A stretch of DNA of 64,000 nucleotides, taken from Aquimonas sp002352135 (lineage in GTDB: Bacteria; Pseudomonadota; Gammaproteobacteria; Xanthomonadales; Xanthomonadaceae). The notes beneath the pieces were generated by a model. That model had not been told where the DNA came from. It worked only from the letters and a program-made list of their open reading frames with translations, and did no database searches. The stretch is taken from positions 26,025 through 90,024 of the forward strand of contig DAORND010000003.1 of the NCBI GenBank assembly GCA_035440755.1, written 5' to 3'. Of this stretch, positions 44,482 to 53,258 are shown piece after piece (within the stretch, counting starts at the first letter, position 1; each line of letters starts with the position of its first letter). The translations under genes were made by a program, and so were the position numbers.

Positions 44482-45131
44482 CTAAGACCACGGCGCCGGT
44501 GGCGGTCCAGATCATTCCGGTCACGCCCTTCCAGCAGAATTGCTCGCTGCTGATCTGCACCGCCACCCGCAAAGCGGCGTTGATCGATCCGGGTGGTGAC
44601 ATCGAGCGCCTGCTTGCGGTCGCGGACCAGCACGCTGTCGTCATCGAAAAGCTGCTGGTGACGCATGGACATCTCGACCACTGCTCGGCGGTCGCCGATT
44701 TGCGTGATCGACTGCAGGTGTCGGTGGAAGGGCCGCACCACGACGATGCCTTCTGGATCGATCAGATCCCGCAGCGCTGTCAGGAATACGGTTTTCCGCC
44801 CGCGCGCTGCTTCACGCCGGAGCGCTGGCTGGCGCACGGCGACGAGGTCACGGTCGGCGATCTGCGACTCAAGGTCGTGCATTGTCCCGGTCACACACCG
44901 GGGCATGTCGTGTTCGTCCACGCGCCGAGCGGAATCGCCTTTGTTGGCGACGTGCTGTTCAAGGGCTCGATTGGCCGCACCGACTTCCCGCGCGGAAATC
45001 ACGCCGATCTGATTGACGCCATCCGCGAACGCCTGTTTCCGTTGGGCGATCACATCCGCTTTGTGCCGGGTCACGGCCCGATGTCGAGCTTTGGCGAAGA
45101 GCGCCGCAGCAATCCTTTCGTGCGCGGCTAA
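44478..45131 (+). CDS. MBL-fold hydrolase, glyoxalase II-like (YcbL type)
   Basis: 217-residue metallo-beta-lactamase-fold enzyme. Metal motif THGHLDHCS, then CPGHTPGH, FVGDVLFKGSIGRTDFP and PGHGP. The YcbL subgroup has glyoxalase II activity in vitro on lactoylglutathione-type esters, but the natural substrate is uncertain. It is the smaller of two MBL enzymes in this window and differs from the persulfide dioxygenase in motif order and length. It overlaps rmuC by 4 bases. Confidence 0.88.
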   Translation: MTKTTAPVAVQIIPVTPFQQNCSLLICTATRKAALIDPGGDIERLLAVADQHAVVIEKLLVTHGHLDHCSAVADLRDRLQVSVEGPHHDDAFWIDQIPQRCQEYGFPPARCFTPERWLAHGDEVTVGDLRLKVVHCPGHTPGHVVFVHAPSGIAFVGDVLFKGSIGRTDFPRGNHADLIDAIRERLFPLGDHIRFVPGHGPMSSFGEERRSNPFVRG

Positions 45132-45261
45132 CGAAAATCAAACAGCCGCGATCTCCGTTGATCGCGCGGAGAACTCCGGCCAGTGTCTGGACAACCGGTC
45201 GGTGTCAGCCCACACTACGCGCCCGGCGCCGGGGTGGGGCGCTTTGGACTGAGGATGCGGC

Positions 45262-45714
45262 GTGGCTGAGTTGCTGCTGTTGAATGGCCCCAATCTGAAT
45301 CTGCTCGGCACGCGCGAGCCCGAAGTCTATGGCCACACGACCCTGGCCGACATCGAGGCCGAACTGACGGCCTTGGCCGCCGTCGCCGGGCATCGCCTGC
45401 ATTGTCTGCAGAGTAACGCCGAGCATGTGCTGATCGAGCGCATTCACGCGGCGCGCGGTGAGCAGATCGCCTGCATCCTGATCAATCCCGGTGCCTTCAC
45501 GCATACCAGCATCGCCTTGCGTGATGCCTTGGCCGGTGTGGCCATCCCTTTTATCGAACTGCATTTGTCCAACGTGCATGCGCGTGAGCCGTTTCGCCAG
45601 CACTCCTACTTGTCCGACAAAGCGCTCGGTGTGATCACCGGGTTTGGCGTCGACAGCTACCGTCTGGCACTGCAGGCAGCGGTGTCTCGATTGTCTCCCT
45701 CGTCGGCGGCCTGA
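45262..45714 (+). CDS. aroQ: 3-dehydroquinate dehydratase, type II
   Basis: Third step of the shikimate pathway, 3-dehydroquinate to 3-dehydroshikimate. 150 residues. NGPNLNLLGTREPEVYG contains the catalytic Tyr/Arg; SNAEHVLIERIH, NPGAFTHTSIALRDAL and ELHLSNVHAREPFRQHS follow. The start is GTG at 45262 with a GAGGA 9 bases upstream. In Xanthomonadales it commonly precedes accBC, as here. Confidence 0.95.
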   Translation: MAELLLLNGPNLNLLGTREPEVYGHTTLADIEAELTALAAVAGHRLHCLQSNAEHVLIERIHAARGEQIACILINPGAFTHTSIALRDALAGVAIPFIELHLSNVHAREPFRQHSYLSDKALGVITGFGVDSYRLALQAAVSRLSPSSAA

Positions 45715-45761
45715 AGGCCGTCAGCGATTTCCGAATGAATGAGGTTCACTGAGGTATGCCC

Positions 45762-46232
45762 ATGGATCTGCGCAAGATCAAAAAACTGATCGACCTGCTG
45801 GAAGAGTCGAATCTGGCCGAAATCGAGATTCGCGAAGGCGAGGAAAGCGTTCGCCTTTCACGACTGTCGCGCAGCGCGCCCGTCTTGCCGGTGCAGGCGG
45901 CACCGATGGCGGTCGCCGCACCCGTTGTAGCGACGGCACCGCCCGCCGTGGCTCCCGTTGTGGACACGGCTGCAAAGGCCGGTCGTGACCTGCCTGAAGG
46001 ACATGTCGTGCGTTCGCCCATGGTCGGCACCTTCTATGCGTCGCCGAATCCCGATGCGCCCGCCTTTGTGAAAGTTGGACAGACCGTCAAGGCAGGCGAG
46101 ACGCTCGGCATCATCGAAGCCATGAAGATGTTCAATCCCATTGAGGCTGATGTGGCCGGCACGGTGCAGGCCATCCTGGTCAGCAGTGGTCGTCCGGTCG
46201 AGTTCGACGAACCGATGTTTGTCATCGCCTGA
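45762..46232 (+). CDS. accB: Biotin carboxyl carrier protein of acetyl-CoA carboxylase
   Basis: 156 residues. N-terminal MDLRKIKKLIDLLEESNLAE matches E. coli AccB; the biotinyl domain has the biotinylated lysine in EAMKMFNPI. An Ala/Pro/Val-rich linker is at about 48-75. The second ATG at 45762 is chosen over 45756 because GAGG lies seven bases before it but only one before the first. Followed by accC. Confidence 0.95.
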   Translation: MDLRKIKKLIDLLEESNLAEIEIREGEESVRLSRLSRSAPVLPVQAAPMAVAAPVVATAPPAVAPVVDTAAKAGRDLPEGHVVRSPMVGTFYASPNPDAPAFVKVGQTVKAGETLGIIEAMKMFNPIEADVAGTVQAILVSSGRPVEFDEPMFVIA

Positions 46233-46278
46233 TGCGCTTGATCGGAATGCGCCCGACTGCGGGCATTCGAGGAACTCC

Positions 46279-47646
46279 ATGTTAGACAAAGTCGTCATCG
46301 CCAATCGCGGCGAGATTGCCCTGCGCATCCTGCGTGCCTGTCACGCTCTGGGCATCAAGACGGTCGCCGTGCATTCCACGGTGGATCGCAATCTGAAACA
46401 CGTCGCCATGGCCGACGAGTCGGTCTGCATTGGTCCGGCACCCGCCGCAGAGAGCTACCTCAACGTGCCAGCCCTGATCGCGGCGGCCGAAGTGACCGAC
46501 GCGCAGGCGATCCATCCGGGCTACGGTTTCCTGTCGGAGAACGCCGACTTCGCGGACCGGGTAGAGAGCTCGGGCTTCATCTTCATTGGCCCCAAGGCCG
46601 AGACGATTCGTCTGATGGGCGACAAGGTCGAGGCCATCAAGGCCATGAAGGCGGCGGGCGTGCCCTGCGTGCCCGGTTCGGGCGGGCCGCTCGGTGACGA
46701 TCCGGCCGAGAACATCCGCATTGCTCGCGAGATCGGCTTTCCAGTGATCATCAAGGCCGCAGGCGGTGGCGGCGGGCGTGGCATGCGGGTGGTGCACTCC
46801 GAGGCGGCGCTGGTGAATGCCATCGCGACCACCAAGGCGGAAGCCAAAGCCGCGTTCAGCAACGACATGGTCTACATGGAGAAATTCCTGGAAAACCCGC
46901 GTCACGTGGAGATCCAGGTGCTGGCTGACGGACAAGGTGGCGCGATCCATCTGGGCGAGCGTGATTGCTCAATGCAGCGCCGTCATCAGAAGGTTGTGGA
47001 AGAAGCGCCAGCACCCGGCATCACGCCGGCACTGCGCGCAGAAATCGGCAAGGTCTGCGTCGAGGCCTGCATCCGCATCGGTTATCGCGGTGCGGGCACC
47101 TTCGAGTTCCTGTTCGAGAACGGGCGTTTCTATTTCATCGAAATGAACACCCGCATCCAGGTCGAACACCCGGTGACCGAACGCGTGACGGGTGTCGATC
47201 TGGTCCGCGAGCAGTTGTTGATCGCAGCGGGACACAAGTTGTCGATCAAGCAGGACGACATCGTGATGCGCGGACACGCCATCGAGTGCCGCATCAATGC
47301 CGAAGACCCAGAAACGTTTGTGCCGTCGCCGGGCTTGATCAAGCATTTCCACGCACCGGGTGGACCCGGTGTGCGCGTCGACACCCACATCTATGCGGGC
47401 TATCGCGTGCCGCCGCACTACGACTCGATGATCGGCAAGCTGATCGTCCACGGCGCCACCCGCGAACAAGCCATCGCCCGCATGCGCGTGGCGCTGTCGG
47501 AAATGGTCGTCGATGGCATCAAGACCAATATCCCGCTGCAGCAGCGCATCATGGCGGACGCCGGTTTCCAGGCCGGTGGCGCGAACATCCACTATCTGGA
47601 AAAGAAACTCGCCGATGCGCGCGAGAAAGGCATCGGGTTGGGCTGA
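46279..47646 (+). CDS. accC: Biotin carboxylase subunit of acetyl-CoA carboxylase
   Basis: 455-residue ATP-grasp enzyme that carboxylates the biotin of AccB at the start of fatty acid synthesis. It opens MLDKVVIANRGEIALRILRAC, has GYGFLSENADFADRV, KAAGGGGGRGMRVV (ATP loop), QRRHQKVVEEAPAPG and FIEMNTRIQVEHPVTE. The ATG at 46279 has GAGGAACTCC upstream. Its stop shares a base with the prmA start. Confidence 0.96.
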   Translation: MLDKVVIANRGEIALRILRACHALGIKTVAVHSTVDRNLKHVAMADESVCIGPAPAAESYLNVPALIAAAEVTDAQAIHPGYGFLSENADFADRVESSGFIFIGPKAETIRLMGDKVEAIKAMKAAGVPCVPGSGGPLGDDPAENIRIAREIGFPVIIKAAGGGGGRGMRVVHSEAALVNAIATTKAEAKAAFSNDMVYMEKFLENPRHVEIQVLADGQGGAIHLGERDCSMQRRHQKVVEEAPAPGITPALRAEIGKVCVEACIRIGYRGAGTFEFLFENGRFYFIEMNTRIQVEHPVTERVTGVDLVREQLLIAAGHKLSIKQDDIVMRGHAIECRINAEDPETFVPSPGLIKHFHAPGGPGVRVDTHIYAGYRVPPHYDSMIGKLIVHGATREQAIARMRVALSEMVVDGIKTNIPLQQRIMADAGFQAGGANIHYLEKKLADAREKGIGLG

Positions 47647-48551
47647 TGGCCTTCCTGCAAGCCAATCTGCGCTGCACGCTGGCGCAACAACCGGCCGTCG
47701 AAGAGGCGCTCGAAGCCATGGGCGCATTGTCGGTGACCTTGGCGGACGCCCATGCGGATGCAGCGGATGAGCAGGCCATTTTCGAGCCCGGAGTGGGCGA
47801 GATGCCGCTGTGGAATGACATCGTCGTACAAGCCTTGTTCGAGGCGGATGCCGATCCCGCTGTGCTGCGCGAAGCCGTGCTCACCCAGGTCGACGCCTTG
47901 GATGGCGATGCGATCAGCTTCGAGCACATCGCGGATCAGGATTGGGAACGGGTCTGGATGGACCGTTACGAACCGATGTCATTCGGGCAGCGACTGTGGG
48001 TGTATCCCTCGTCCATCGAGCCGCCCAGCGATGCCGACATCGTCGTGGTCAAGCTCGATCCAGGATTGGCTTTCGGCTCCGGTACACACCCGACGACCGC
48101 ATTGTGTCTGGAATGGCTGGACGAGCTGGCCGGGCGCGGTGAACTCGGCGGCAAGCGGGTGCTCGACTTCGGTTGCGGTTCGGGGATTTTGGCGATTGCG
48201 GCATTGAAGTTGGGTGCGCAGGCAGCGGATGGCGTCGACAACGACCCGCAGGCGCTGGTCGCCACCACCGACAACGCAGAACGCAATGCTGTGCAGCTTG
48301 CTGTCTATCTGCCCGAGCACGATCCAGCGCAGCGCTATCCCGTCGTGGTGGCCAACATTCTCGCCAACGCGCTGGACGCACTGGTCGAGGTGCTGGCTGC
48401 GCGCACCGAAGCCGGCGGGCGCATTGCGCTGTCCGGCATTCTGGATGGGCAGGAGGACGAACTGCTGCTGCGATACGCGCCCTACTTCACCCACCTTCGG
48501 GTCAGCAAACGCGACGACTGGATACGCATTGACGGGGTGCGCCGCGCGTGA
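47646..48551 (+). CDS. prmA: Ribosomal protein L11 methyltransferase
   Basis: 301-residue SAM-dependent enzyme that methylates L11. The N-terminal L11-recognition domain has ADQDWERVWMDRYEPM, the catalytic domain DPGLAFGSGTHPTT, VLDFGCGSGILAIAA and VVANILANALDAL. Start at 47646 overlaps the accC stop by one base (TGATG). It converges on ntrC 15 bases away. Confidence 0.94.
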   Translation: MAFLQANLRCTLAQQPAVEEALEAMGALSVTLADAHADAADEQAIFEPGVGEMPLWNDIVVQALFEADADPAVLREAVLTQVDALDGDAISFEHIADQDWERVWMDRYEPMSFGQRLWVYPSSIEPPSDADIVVVKLDPGLAFGSGTHPTTALCLEWLDELAGRGELGGKRVLDFGCGSGILAIAALKLGAQAADGVDNDPQALVATTDNAERNAVQLAVYLPEHDPAQRYPVVVANILANALDALVEVLAARTEAGGRIALSGILDGQEDELLLRYAPYFTHLRVSKRDDWIRIDGVRRA

Positions 48552-48566
48552 TCGCTCGGCAGTCGT

Positions 48567-50003
48567 TCAGTCGCCTGACGCTTTTGATGGACGGCTGGAC
48601 CCCAGCTTGCGCGTCAGCGTGTTGCGCCCGAGCCCGAGTCGCTCGGCGGCGTGCTGACGGTGTCCACCGGTGACGCTCAAGGCGGCGCTCAGCATCACCT
48701 GCTCGAAGCGCTCAAGTGCGTGCGGATACAGCTCGCGCTGTTGCGCGCGTAACGCCGTCTCCGCCCACTGGCGCAGGGCGTCTTCCCAATCCGCATTGCC
48801 AGTGACGTTGTTCGTCGGCCGCAGGGTGTCTGGGAGATCTGTAGGCATGATGACTTCGCCAGGCGACAGCGCGGCCACGCGCCAGCAGAGGTTCTCCAAC
48901 TCGCGAACGTTGCCGGGCCAGTCGTAGGCAAGGAAGCGATCCAGGGTGCTGCGATCAAAGCGCTTGTTGCCGCAGCCCAGCTTGTTGACCGCGTCAGTGA
49001 GAAATCGCTGGGCCAGCGCGGGCACATCCTCGCGGCGTTGTCGCAATGGTGGCAGGTTGAGGCGAACCACATCCAGACGGTGCAAGAGATCGGCACGGAA
49101 ACGGCCATCGGCAACCAGTGAGTCCAAGGCCTGATGCGTGGCGGCGATGACGCGGACATCGACACGAATCAGTTCGCGCCCGCCGATGCGGAAGAACTCG
49201 CCTTCTGCCAGGACCCGCAACAGACGGGTTTGCAAAGCAGCAGGCATGTCGCCGATCTCGTCCAGAAACAGCGTGCCACCGTTGGCCTGCTCGAATCGCC
49301 CGAGTTGCCGCTTCGCCGCGCCAGTGAACGCGCCGGGTTCGTGCCCGAACAGTTCTGACTCCAGCAGTTCCGACGGGATCGCGGCGGTATTGAGGGCGAC
49401 GAAGGGTTGCTGCGCGCGCGGCGAGTGTCGATGCAGGGCGCGCGCGACCAACTCTTTACCTGTGCCGGTTTCGCCGATGATCAATACGGAAAGCGGAGCC
49501 TGCGCCAGCTTGCCGATCGCGCGGAACAACTCCCGCATGGCGGGCGCATCGCCAACCAGCTCGGGTTCCAGGTCGCCATTGGAAACGGGCTCCGGGGCTA
49601 CCGGATCTTCCTGCTGCAAGGCTCGACGCGCCATCGCGATGGCCACATCAATGTCGAACGGCTTGCTGAGGAAGTCATGCGCGCCACCGCGAAACGCGCC
49701 TGCGGTACTGGCGATGTCGGTGTAGGCGCTCATGACGATCACCGGAAGTTCGGGGTGATCGGCCTTCAGGACGTTGAGCAGCTTCAATCCGTCCATGTCG
49801 GGCATGCGCACATCGGTGAACACGGCATCCGGGCGTTGTTTCGCGAGCGCGCTCAACGCGGTTGCTGGCCCATCAAACTCACGCACCTGATAGCCCACCG
49901 AGCGCAGCGCCTCGGCCAGCACGAAACGTACCGAACGATCATCGTCAATCACCCACAACGTTCTAACTGGCACACCGCGATGGGTCGTGTCATCAACGGG
50001 CAT
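48567..50003 (-). CDS. glnG: Nitrogen regulator NR(I), NtrC
   Basis: Response regulator and sigma-54 activator of nitrogen-limitation genes. 478 residues. Receiver domain has VIDDDRSVRF and the phospho-acceptor in FTDVRMPDMDG (D64); AAA+ has GETGTGKE, the sigma-54 loop GAFTGA and LFLDEIGD; the Fis HTH at the C-terminus ends GRNTLTRKLG. Start 50003 is chosen over 50012 because GAGG lies nine bases before it and only touches the first ATG. It overlaps ntrB by 11 bases. Confidence 0.93.
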   Translation of the reverse strand: MPVDDTTHRGVPVRTLWVIDDDRSVRFVLAEALRSVGYQVREFDGPATALSALAKQRPDAVFTDVRMPDMDGLKLLNVLKADHPELPVIVMSAYTDIASTAGAFRGGAHDFLSKPFDIDVAIAMARRALQQEDPVAPEPVSNGDLEPELVGDAPAMRELFRAIGKLAQAPLSVLIIGETGTGKELVARALHRHSPRAQQPFVALNTAAIPSELLESELFGHEPGAFTGAAKRQLGRFEQANGGTLFLDEIGDMPAALQTRLLRVLAEGEFFRIGGRELIRVDVRVIAATHQALDSLVADGRFRADLLHRLDVVRLNLPPLRQRREDVPALAQRFLTDAVNKLGCGNKRFDRSTLDRFLAYDWPGNVRELENLCWRVAALSPGEVIMPTDLPDTLRPTNNVTGNADWEDALRQWAETALRAQQRELYPHALERFEQVMLSAALSVTGGHRQHAAERLGLGRNTLTRKLGSSRPSKASGD

Positions 50004-51033
50004 CGTGGTCATCCTCGGGTACGGGCAGCAACAGGGTGAACAGGGTGTGGCCCGGTCGCGAACGATAGCTCAGCGAGCCGCCGTGCTCACGTGCCACCTG
50101 CTGCGCCAGGGGCAAACCCAGGCCGGTACCTTGCGCCCGACCGGATACCAGCGGCAGAAATATCCGCTCGGCCAGTTCTTCGGGAACGCCGCGTCCGTTG
50201 TCCTCCACTTCAAGGCGGATCGCCAGGCGAAGGCGTTTTTCGGCAATCAGCACGCCATGTTCGGCGCGCGAACGCAGGCGGACCTCGCTGGCACCGGACT
50301 CCAAGGCGTTGCGAACCAGATTCCACAAGGCTTGGGTGAGGCGATCCGGGTCGGCAGGCAACTCGGGCAGACTGGGATCGTAGTCGCGCAACATCTGCAC
50401 CGACCAACCCGCTTCCGCTTCGGCGAGCAAACGCACGCGTTCCAGCACTTCATGGACGTTGGTCGCCACCGGCTCACGGATCGGCGCGGGATTGAGCAGG
50501 CGTTCGACCAGATCGGCCAGCCGCGCGGATTCATTGAGGATGACTTCGATGTAGCGGCGCGCGTCGCTGTCCTCGATTCGTCGTTCCAGCAACTGCGCCG
50601 CGCCCTTCAATCCCGCCAATGGGTTTTTCACTTCATGCGCCAGACCCTTGAGCGCGGCGCTGAGTGCTGCGGGTAAGGTCGTCGCCGGATCGGAACCGGG
50701 AAATTCATCGGTGGGATGGAACTCCAGCAACAGACCGGCGCGGCCTTCCAGCGGGCTGGCATAGACTTCGGCGAAGCGTTCGCCGACATCGCAGAGCAGG
50801 CGGATGTGGCGACAACGCAGCGAGCCGGGTCGACGCAGCAATTGCAGCACGGCGGCGGTCAGGGCGCCATCGGCGCCATCCAGCAAGGCAAGGTCGCGCC
50901 CGATCAGACGACGCTTGGACGCACCCAGCCACGTCGCGGCGGCGGCATTGACGTGGTTGATGCGTGACTCACCGTCGACGCAAAGCACCGGCGTGCTCAA
51001 TTCCTCCAGCGCGTGCAGCAGTGCGATGTTCAC
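49993..51033 (-). CDS. glnL: Nitrogen regulation histidine kinase NR(II), NtrB
   Basis: 346-residue sensor kinase. PAS domain about 1-110; dimerisation/phosphotransfer motif GLAHEVKNPLAGLKGAAQLL with the phospho-His; ATP-binding lines NLVRNALESGA, EDNGRGVPEEL and GTGLGLPLAQQV. No membrane segment, as for cytoplasmic NtrB. The start is GTG at 51033, overlapping the pepQ stop as GTGA; an ATG 51 bases upstream would intrude into pepQ. No glnA is adjacent. Confidence 0.92.
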   Translation of the reverse strand: MNIALLHALEELSTPVLCVDGESRINHVNAAAATWLGASKRRLIGRDLALLDGADGALTAAVLQLLRRPGSLRCRHIRLLCDVGERFAEVYASPLEGRAGLLLEFHPTDEFPGSDPATTLPAALSAALKGLAHEVKNPLAGLKGAAQLLERRIEDSDARRYIEVILNESARLADLVERLLNPAPIREPVATNVHEVLERVRLLAEAEAGWSVQMLRDYDPSLPELPADPDRLTQALWNLVRNALESGASEVRLRSRAEHGVLIAEKRLRLAIRLEVEDNGRGVPEELAERIFLPLVSGRAQGTGLGLPLAQQVAREHGGSLSYRSRPGHTLFTLLLPVPEDDHDAR

Positions 51034-52370
51034 GCGGCGGCAAAGGCGTCGCGCGTGAGGTTTTCCGGCATGCTGCCGGTGCACACCACATCGTCCTCAA
51101 TGCGGATGCCGCCGAAGGGTTTCAGGTGTTCGATCAGCGACCAGTTGATACGCTCTTCCGGCAGGCGGCTGCGCAGCGGTGCGAGCAGACTTTCGATGAA
51201 ATAGATGCCCGGTTCGATGGTCATGACCATGCCTGCGCTCAGGGTTCGGGTCAGGCGCAGGAAGGGATGCCCTTCCGGGCGTTCGATGCGTCCGCCCTGA
51301 TCACTGGCGGCAAATCCGGCCACATCATGAACTTGCAAACCCAGCAAGTGGCCGAGTCCGTGCGGAAAGAACGCGGCGCTGATGCCCTCGGTCACGGCAG
51401 CCTCGGCAGTGCCTTTCAGAATGCCGAAGTCGATCAATACGTCGGCAAGGCGGTGGTGGCATTCCACATGCAGATCCCGATAGTCGACACCCTCGCGGAC
51501 GCGATCCACCAGGGCGCGCTGTGCTTCGTCCACGCCGCGGATGAGGGCGCTGAACAGGGCATCCTCATTGCTGAAGGTGCGCGTGATGTCGGCGGCATAA
51601 CCGGCCACGCTGGCACCGGCGTCGATCAGCATCGAACGCGATGTTTCCGGTTTAACCGGGCTTTGGTACTGATAGTGCAGCGTGGCGCAATGTTCGTTCA
51701 GGCAGACGATATTGGTGTACGGCAAATCCAGGTCGTTGTGTCCCGTGGCGGCCAGATACGCGCGGTGGATGTCCAGTTCTGACCCGCCCGACCGGAAACT
51801 CGCCTCGGCGGCCCGATGTCCGCGAACCGCGCGCGTCGACGCGGCGCGCAACAGGCTGAGCTCATACGCGGTCTTGTAGGCGCGGTGGTAGTGCAGGTAA
51901 TCCAGCAGCGCGGGCGCGTTGTCTGGCAGGTAGTCCGCCAACGCCGCATCGGCGTCGCCCACAATGCTGCAATCAGCGGTGGGCGGCAGCAGTGCGCGCG
52001 CTTCGTCCGGCGTGCGGATCAGCGAAACCTGCCAATGCGCCACCCAATATCCTTCGGGCGCCTGCGGTGGCAGATGCCAGAAATCGTCTGCCAGCAGATA
52101 GATCAGATGCGGCTTCTGCCCCGGCGTGATGACCAGCCAGCAGTCCGCATGCTCGGTCAATGGCAACCAGGCCTTGAAGTGCGGATTGACCTGGAAAGGG
52201 TAGGGCCGATCATCGAGAAACTGGTACTTCGTGACCCCTGAGGGAATCAGCAAGTGCCGCTTGCCAACCCGTCGCAGGGCTTCTTCGGTACGTTGCATAA
52301 GGGTGCTGAGATGGTTCGGGTAAAGCGCGGAAGCGGCGCCAGAGATGGGCTGTTGCACGGCGTGATCCAT
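51030..52370 (-). CDS. pepQ: Xaa-Pro dipeptidase
   Basis: 446-residue M24 metallopeptidase that cleaves Xaa-Pro dipeptides. It follows E. coli PepQ closely: FLDDRPYPFQVNPHFKAWLP, DYLHYHRAYKTAYELS, DAGASVAGYAADITRTF (metal Asp pair), HGLGHLLGLQVHDV, TIEPGIYFIESLLAP and GGIRIEDDVV. The ATG at 52370 gives a length close to E. coli PepQ (443); another in-frame ATG at 52397 is possible, and no clear ribosome-binding site decides it. Unusually it is translationally coupled to ntrB. Confidence 0.92.
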   Translation of the reverse strand: MDHAVQQPISGAASALYPNHLSTLMQRTEEALRRVGKRHLLIPSGVTKYQFLDDRPYPFQVNPHFKAWLPLTEHADCWLVITPGQKPHLIYLLADDFWHLPPQAPEGYWVAHWQVSLIRTPDEARALLPPTADCSIVGDADAALADYLPDNAPALLDYLHYHRAYKTAYELSLLRAASTRAVRGHRAAEASFRSGGSELDIHRAYLAATGHNDLDLPYTNIVCLNEHCATLHYQYQSPVKPETSRSMLIDAGASVAGYAADITRTFSNEDALFSALIRGVDEAQRALVDRVREGVDYRDLHVECHHRLADVLIDFGILKGTAEAAVTEGISAAFFPHGLGHLLGLQVHDVAGFAASDQGGRIERPEGHPFLRLTRTLSAGMVMTIEPGIYFIESLLAPLRSRLPEERINWSLIEHLKPFGGIRIEDDVVCTGSMPENLTRDAFAAA

Positions 52371-52624
52371 GGTGGGGCGAAGCAGGGTGTTCAGCATACC
52401 TGCGGCTTGCTGTTGGCGTCGCCCGCCCAATCCTCTTTGGTGCAGTGCACAGAAGGTCATATGCCGAAACGTGCAAGTTCCGTAAAAAATTGGTAAACAG
52501 TAGCCACGACTTTTCGCCTTGCACTGACTTTGGTCGGGTGAGGAGCACACAGCGCGGGATTCCGTCTGACGTGGCGCATGAGTCGATTCGTGGTCGCCCC
52601 CCCCTAAAATTGGAGGTTCATTTC

Positions 52625-53204
52625 ATGCGTAAGCTTGCTCTTTCAGTGGTTCTTGCCCTGGCCTCGCCCTTGGCNNNNNNNNNNNNNNNNNNNNNNNNNN
52701 NNNNNNNNNNNNNNNNNNNNNNNNNNNNNNNNNNNNNNNNNNNNNNNNNNNNNNNNNNNNNNNNNNNNNNNNNNCTACGGTGGCTACGGTTGGGAAGCCG
52801 AGGGTGGTTGGGCGTTCGCAGTCGGTTTCGTGCGCTACACCTATAACGGCGCTTCCGATTACAACTACACCGAGCTGACCAGTTCGGTGACCTTCCCGTT
52901 CGGTACCGAAGTGCTGGCCTACTTTGCGGATGACGACGTGCTCGGCGGCAGCGCCTACCGCGTAAAGGGCAAGCACAGCATTGCTCTGCCGGCCGACTTC
53001 TCACTGGATCTGGAAGCCACGCATACCAACTATTCGTCGGCGGATTTTGTCGACTTCAATCACGCGCAGGTCGGTGTCTCACGCGCTTTTGGACCGGTGA
53101 CGGCCTATCTCGGTTATTCCGACACGGACGACAACGACAATGTCGCGCGTGACGGTACCTTCCTGTTCACCGTGTCGGCCTCGGCTGATCTGTTCAGCTA
53201 CTGA
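52625..53204 (+). CDS. TorF-family putative outer-membrane protein, interrupted by assembly gap
   Basis: The signal peptide (MRKLALSVVLALASPLA) starts at 52625 after GGAGG. The last part after the gap is typical of TorF/Gcw_chp-family beta-barrels: YGWEAEGGWAFAVGFVRYTY, YTELTSSVTFPFG, SVTFPFG..LAYFAD, LDLEATHTNYSS and a terminal aromatic ending in DLFSY, as for outer-membrane strands. The two parts lie in different frames, but the 100-N run between them has no real length, so this is not evidence of a frameshift. Family proteins are usually 220-260 residues, so roughly 60 residues are missing in the gap. Confidence 0.75.
52675..52774. other. Assembly gap (100 N)
   Basis: Exactly 100 undetermined bases, the usual placeholder for a gap of unknown size. 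It lies inside the TorF-like gene. Confidence 0.97.
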
Positions 53205-53228
53205 TTTCGGTCATTCGGCTAGATCAAT

Positions 53229-53258
53229 GCGCGCATCGGCAACGGTGCGCGCTTTTTT
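53229..53258 (+). terminator. Rho-independent terminator after the TorF-like gene
   Basis: GCGCGCA pairs with TGCGCGC around a 10-base loop and is followed by six T. It lies 25 bases after the stop codon; the poly-T just overlaps the end of the convergent apbE gene. Confidence 0.88.

Noticed and set aside
52625..53204. Frameshift pseudogene
   Set aside because: The frame change spans a 100-N placeholder whose true length is unknown.
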